Assembly (NCBI GenBank): GCA_036971475.1
Contig: JBAIZL010000005.1
Location: forward strand, 167,271,886 to 167,335,885
DNA: 64,000 bases
Direction: 5' to 3'
Origin: Prosapia bicincta
Taxonomy: Eukaryota; Arthropoda; Insecta; Hemiptera; Cercopidae
Shown: positions 59,603 to 64,000 of the stretch, one piece after another
How positions within the stretch are numbered: position 1 is the first letter of the stretch
Layout: each line of letters opens with the position of its first letter
Made by a program: the position numbers and the translations under genes
Notes under the pieces: generated by a model
What the model saw: the letters and a program-made list of their open reading frames with translations, nothing else
What the model was told of the DNA's origin: nothing
The model's database searches: none

Positions 59603-59681
59603 ATCAGGGAGGTAAGTACAATATACCTAAGGTAGTGGTGCTTCGGGCAGCTTAAACCCGTTCTCAAGATTTAAAAAAAAA
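57627..59681 (+). mobile_element. Non-LTR retrotransposon (I/LOA/R1-like), 5'-truncated, with poly(A) tail
   Basis: Base composition is much less AT-rich than the flanks. It starts inside the RT and ends with a short 3' untranslated region and an A10 run at 59672-59681. The 5' truncation and A-tail fit target-primed reverse transcription. Confidence 0.87.
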
Positions 59682-60585
59682 ACACTTCCCGCATTTCAAA
59701 AATAGAAACCTGTATTATTATGCCGTGACCAGTTGAATTTAGATTTTTCCATCACTTTATATCTAAAATTATAACTTATCTGAACTGTAACAAGAGGGGT
59801 AGAACATGGCTCCGGATTCAGATCTTGCCATTCAGCATTTTGGATTGGCGTTAGTTGAGTTTTGGAACCTCACCCGGTGTTGAGTGTTAGTGTAGCAACA
59901 TTTCTTCGAACAAAAATAAATGATAATACTGCTTTTACATAATTAAAACCTTTAAATTAAACTATCTCTATTAGCTCGCCGCATCTTGAGACGTCTGTAT
60001 CGGTCTACATTTCACCAAGGAGAGAGAGTTTTACAGCGACTACGCGACCGTTTCAACTTCCGCGCAATGCTACTGCGCATCTCACGATATCAGGTTTTAT
60101 ATATGGATATCTATCTCAGCCAGTACCTTTTATTTTGTAACTTACAAGTTTTTTTGTTTTATATTTTAAAATTATTATCTCATTATGTTTTCTGAATCTC
60201 CTTTAATATGTAATATTACCTAAAACAATGTTACGTATTTATCCCCCCTTCTTAAAAAAAATTGTATATTTCCATTTTCAAAAAAATAATTGTTTTTATT
60301 TAATTTAATAATTCATTAATGACCATTAATTCTACAACAACAAATCTATTCTCATTTAAAGGAAACATATCATAAACCCATTTACTATCATTTCCACAAT
60401 TATAACAAAAACTTAGTTTAAATTAAAGAATTTTATCTTAATAACCTAAAGGGATTTGTGATATTACATTAGTTTGAGGATTAGGACCTTTTTTGTTATT
60501 AACAGATTGGAATTTCTTCCCCTGTTATCTTTTTTAAAGATTTCGTCCTTTGACTCTATCTCAACTATTTCTATATCTATTCCTT
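59682..60585. other. No recognised feature; possible LTR-element flank
   Basis: 59960-60100 is less AT-rich (GCTCGCCGCATCTTGAGACG) and may belong to the gypsy relic that follows, but I cannot show it. Confidence 0.4.
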
Positions 60586-60589
60586 CCCC

Positions 60590-61120
60590 ATTATTGTGGA
60601 TTCGACTGAGAGCATGGGGTACACAACATTATGTTGTCTCTTTATGTGAAATATTTTAAACGGTAAACTTAATATTCTTTCTAACCATCTTCCTAATTTA
60701 CCTAATTTCCTAAAATGCGTAAGAGACCATGATAATGCTTGATTATCTGTTATTAAATAAAATGGTTGTACCTCTAGGAATTTTGGAAAATTTCTCAATG
60801 ATAAGTACAATGGCTAATGTTTCTTTTTCGTATACTAACAGAGCTCTCTCTGAGTCTGTGAATTTTTTTGAAAAATAAGCAACTGCTTTCTTTTGATCTG
60901 AATTATTTGTTTGCAGCAAAGATGCCCCTATGCCATATTCACTGGCATCTGTCATGAGATAGAAAGGTTTGCTATAATCTGCAATTGCTAAACAAGGTGG
61001 GTTTGAAATACAATTTTTCAAGGGGTTAAAACTATTTTCACAATCTTCAATCCACTTAAACTTAATTCTTTTCTTTCTTAACTCATTAAATACACTAGCA
61101 ATGTGACTATTTGGCTGAAT
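60590..61120 (-). pseudogene. Ty3/gypsy RNase H region relic
   Basis: Minus strand: FNELRKKRIKFKWIEDCENSF (near 61090-61030), KPFYLMTDASEYGIGASLLQ (near 60970), VAYFSKKFTDSERALLVYEKE (near 60885-60825), then after a frameshift near 60785 PFYLITDNQALSWSL, RWLERILSL and FHIKRQHNVV (near 60620). This is the end of the RT and the RNase H of a gypsy-type pol. A second shift follows HNVV. It differs in sequence from the relic at 8310-10020, so it is another family. Confidence 0.87.
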
Positions 61121-61129
61121 TGTCTATAC

Positions 61130-61924
61130 AAGTGAACATAGAGAAGTGTTTTAGGAGTAGTTCGGACTACTGTTTCCCTCGACGCCAAGCTATGTGGTGA
61201 GCACTGTAAAACTGTATGAATAAATCAACTCTAGATGAAATTTTTCAAACTACTATCAACTATTTCGAAATAATAGATTTTTTTTTAGAAATAATATTCT
61301 TAAGGAAGTTATTGAATGGATTCTTTAAATGTATTAAAGATGGAGAACTCTCTAGTTCATAAATAATGTTGATATTAACAGTTTTTAATGAAACTGTATA
61401 AAAACCTTAAGTATCACATAGCTTTTAATGTTTAATTCTCTGAAGAAAATTACATTATTCAAAGATATTCAATGTAGTATATTCTACTCTATCCATGTTT
61501 TTTTACCCAAGAACTTATAAAATGTGTAATGTTTATTAAAAGCTCTTATTGCAGGACTTTACTTTGGAAGGAAAAATATGAGCATAATTGTTGTTAGTTT
61601 TCCACCAAATAATACAAATTTGTTGCTAAGTCACTAGAGTAGTTATAAGTGTTGGATTAATATAAAGAACAAAACTGTGTTGTGTATACTTATATATTTA
61701 AAAATGTAAGAAAACTAATTGTTTTTTAATTCATTTATTGAATATTGTGATCTCATTTATAATGAATATTGTATTAGAACTAAAATGAGAAAATTATAGA
61801 CATCATTAAAGATGGCTTCGAGGAGGAATTTATTGTTTTTACAAGGAAGAAAACATGCTATGATAAGTTTTAAGATATGAGTAAAACTTATAAACTGGTG
61901 TTGTTTTTCCACATTATTTTGTTT
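61130..61924. other. AT-rich non-coding stretch
   Basis: No feature recognised. Confidence 0.5.
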
Positions 61925-62070
61925 ATCAGGGTGTGTTTGTATCCGTTTCACAGCACATTTAAAATATATAGAAAGACCACCTCCACTGACAGAATTATAC
62001 ACAACACTTCCAATCACCCAATACAACACAAAGATGCTTCCTATAGACTAGTTCCACTAGCAGCCCGCAT
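61925..62070 (+). pseudogene. Short PLE thumb fragment
   Basis: FKIYRKTTSTDRIIHNTSNH then PIQHKDASYR, the PLE thumb motif (IYRKPTSTD...HNTSNHP). The upstream TATCAGGGTGTGTTTGTATCCGTTTC also occurs at 40682-40708. Only about 40 codons survive. Confidence 0.75.
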
Positions 62071-62107
62071 CCATGAAGGGCATGTTGCTATGTTTTGGTT
62101 GTGTTAA

Positions 62108-63465
62108 TGTGACTCCAGCTATCCTTTAATAAAACAAGCTCTTTATATCTATTTGTAGAGCACTACTAGTGATCTTGTTATTGTTGTTGGTTTCTAGCTT
62201 AGTGATTTGTTTGTGTGGGATAAAAAAAAATTGTATATGTTAGCTTTTAGGCAATATTTAGGTGATCAGTAGTCATGATTTTAAAACCTAAAATCAACAA
62301 GTTAAACAATTATATATATAATAATAATATTACATAATAATAATAATAATATTATATAATAATATATATTAATATAATCTGCATGTTTGTATACATTTGT
62401 AACCACCTACAAGTGGGTACTTGTCTGCAAACATATTAATTAATTAGTGGATACAATGTTGATGTTTATAACTGTCCACTCTTAAGCTGGCAAGCAATCG
62501 ATTGATAGAAAACAAAAGCTTGCTCTATTCAAAAACATTGGTTTTTGTAGTACCTGTTGCATCAAATGCCATCACTAAGAAATTGTCATGTAAAATATTC
62601 TACAACATATTGATATTTACTGAGAATCATGAAGTTACTAACAGCTGGGAGATGATTTTCCACTCTTTAGTTTCAATTTTTAGTACAGTAGGCCTTCATA
62701 TAAGAGACTATATTTTGTAAATATTGATTAGATTCTTTACAAAATTTATGTGTTTGAAATATTCAATAACTAATTTAAAAGCATGTTAAGTTGAATATTT
62801 GTTATATTTTCTTTGACTAGAAATAAAAGATACTAATTCTTTATCATTTTTCATAAGCCATTTCAAAAGAAAGTATAAAAGTTATATGTTTCCTTAAAAT
62901 GCATTTTTATACAAGAAAATATTTATATTAAACATAAATGGAATAAATAATAATTTTGCTTTGTAATATTAATATCTTACATACAATGTTTAAAAAAAAT
63001 GTTATTCTATATATTATGAATATCCCATCATGTTTAACACTATATTCTAAGCACAAGAATATAGTTTGGGCTCCCCCATATCCCTATTCTTATGAAGCTG
63101 GAGAAATCAGGTTGAAATAAAAAAATTCCATATGTTTTTGCTATCAACAAAATATCAGTGCCTCACAATGTTCTACAAGCCATTTGTTTTCAAATAACAT
63201 TTGTGTGTGACTTGGGTTCTATCCATCTGTTTAACTCAGATCTAGATATACTGTATAAGTAGACACATTAACATCTAAGTGGACATTCGTGGGTACCAAC
63301 TTAAGACAAAAAAATATTGGAAGTTCAGTCACTAATGCATATAATATTGAAGTTTTAGCCTTCAATGCTTATATTTAGTAAAAGGTAGATTCCTAATTTT
63401 CAAAGTTACAACTTGCAGTGTTTATGTTGTACATCTTGAGGTTTTTGTATAAATTAAACTTTTTG
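62108..63465. other. AT-rich non-coding stretch
   Basis: Only short AT-rich simple repeats (62312-62380); no gene recognised. Confidence 0.5.
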
Positions 63466-63750
63466 TATTAGCTTGGCAAAAACCACTACTTACTGATTAA
63501 TTCCCAATTCTAAATGACAAAACTCGCTCACAATCAAATTCTATATTTGAGCACATAATTAACAACTACTCTATAAACAATAACACACCACAGAACAGAA
63601 ACACACCACAGACTCACACCAACAAAACACACCTGAGCAACAGTCTTGTCAGTGACTCATAGCATGGAATAGTGTGCTGACCAATGCGAAAAGTGTCTGC
63701 TGAATAAATCAGCATGTAGTAGTTTTTGCAAAGTTAATACAAAAAAGTGT
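63466..63750. repeat. Family F foldback with ~30-base arms
   Basis: Left arm from 63466 (TTAGCTTGGCAAAAACCACT) mirrors the right arm ending near 63745 (AGTAGTTTTTGCAAAGTTAA). Between them lies GTGCTGACCAATGCGAAAAG (63680), related to family F at 40500 and 56080. Confidence 0.65.
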
Positions 63751-64000
63751 AATTCAAAGTTACTTTTAACATAGGTTTATGTTATATATAACCAGGTATA
63801 ACATACCTGTTATTGGTGATCAGCATCTTTCATTCTGCCACAAACAACATATGACAGCACTGTAGATAAAATTGCAGTTTCTACACAATTATTTCAAGTT
63901 TGTTTGAATTACATATTCTAAATCACATACAAAAGATATTTACAACCCCACTCTCTCCCTAAAGTAGAATATGATATAGCCAGTTAGTTATATATACACC

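Noticed and set aside
63800..63880. Possible minus-strand first exon with ATG AAAGATGCTGATCACC and donor GTATGT
   Set aside because: The frame closes after seven codons and nothing links it to a downstream gene; it could only be a 5' untranslated exon.
1..64000. CRISPR array
   Set aside because: The repeats seen are microsatellites, transposon ends and a 70-base unit in both orientations; there is no regular repeat-spacer structure and the genome is eukaryotic.
1..64000. tRNA or rRNA genes
   Set aside because: I saw no convincing internal box A/box B pair or rRNA-like sequence; a tRNAscan-SE or Infernal run would settle it.

Overview
This is AT-rich eukaryotic DNA, most likely from an arthropod and probably an insect. 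The reasons are introns with GT/AG borders, a small split gene resembling MEA1, many arthropod-type transposon relics (Tc1/mariner, piggyBac, non-LTR, Ty3/gypsy) and a short (TTAGG)4 motif. I cannot name the species. There are no operons, CRISPR arrays or recognisable tRNA/rRNA genes. Most of the recognisable sequence is mobile DNA.

Layout. 0-4.8 kb holds Penelope-like elements (PLEs) of three families: A (open reading frame intact as far as seen, running in from the left edge), B (an inverted pair) and C (inverted 3' ends). 4.8-7.9 kb is a broken non-LTR retrotransposon, and 8.3-10.0 kb an inverted Ty3/gypsy relic. 10-19 kb is mostly non-coding, with mariner and IS630-type relics. 19.6-20.7 kb is the last coding exon of an unidentified host gene. 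22.6-22.8 kb is a foldback repeat carrying a hammerhead ribozyme. 26.7-32.1 kb is a second PLE cluster (families B, C and D). 33.2-34.2 kb is another transposase relic. 35.3-43.7 kb is a three-coding-exon MEA1 homologue on the minus strand, with mobile debris in its introns. 45.0-48.3 kb holds two family C PLEs, one nearly intact and inserted inside a foldback repeat. 49.5-50.5 kb is an internally deleted piggyBac with TTAA duplications. 51.0-54.6 kb is a dense array of nested direct and inverted repeats. 55.7-57.1 kb has PLE debris with two hammerhead ribozymes. 57.6-59.7 kb is a second non-LTR element, 60.6-61.1 kb a second gypsy relic, and 61.9-63.8 kb more PLE-type fragments.

Main theme. 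PLE 3' ends of several families end almost directly on (TA)n tracts. Copies repeatedly occur as inverted pairs, 3' ends outward, bracketed by (TA)n. Their 3' ends carry hammerhead-type RNA motifs. Five are canonical (C-U-G-A-N-G-A, stem II, G-A-A-A, very short self-complementary stem III). One family has a core substitution. Three families carry a variant in which core positions 3 and 8 both change (C-G to U-A) beside a conserved hairpin followed by GAAA. That variant class is the best candidate here for something undescribed.
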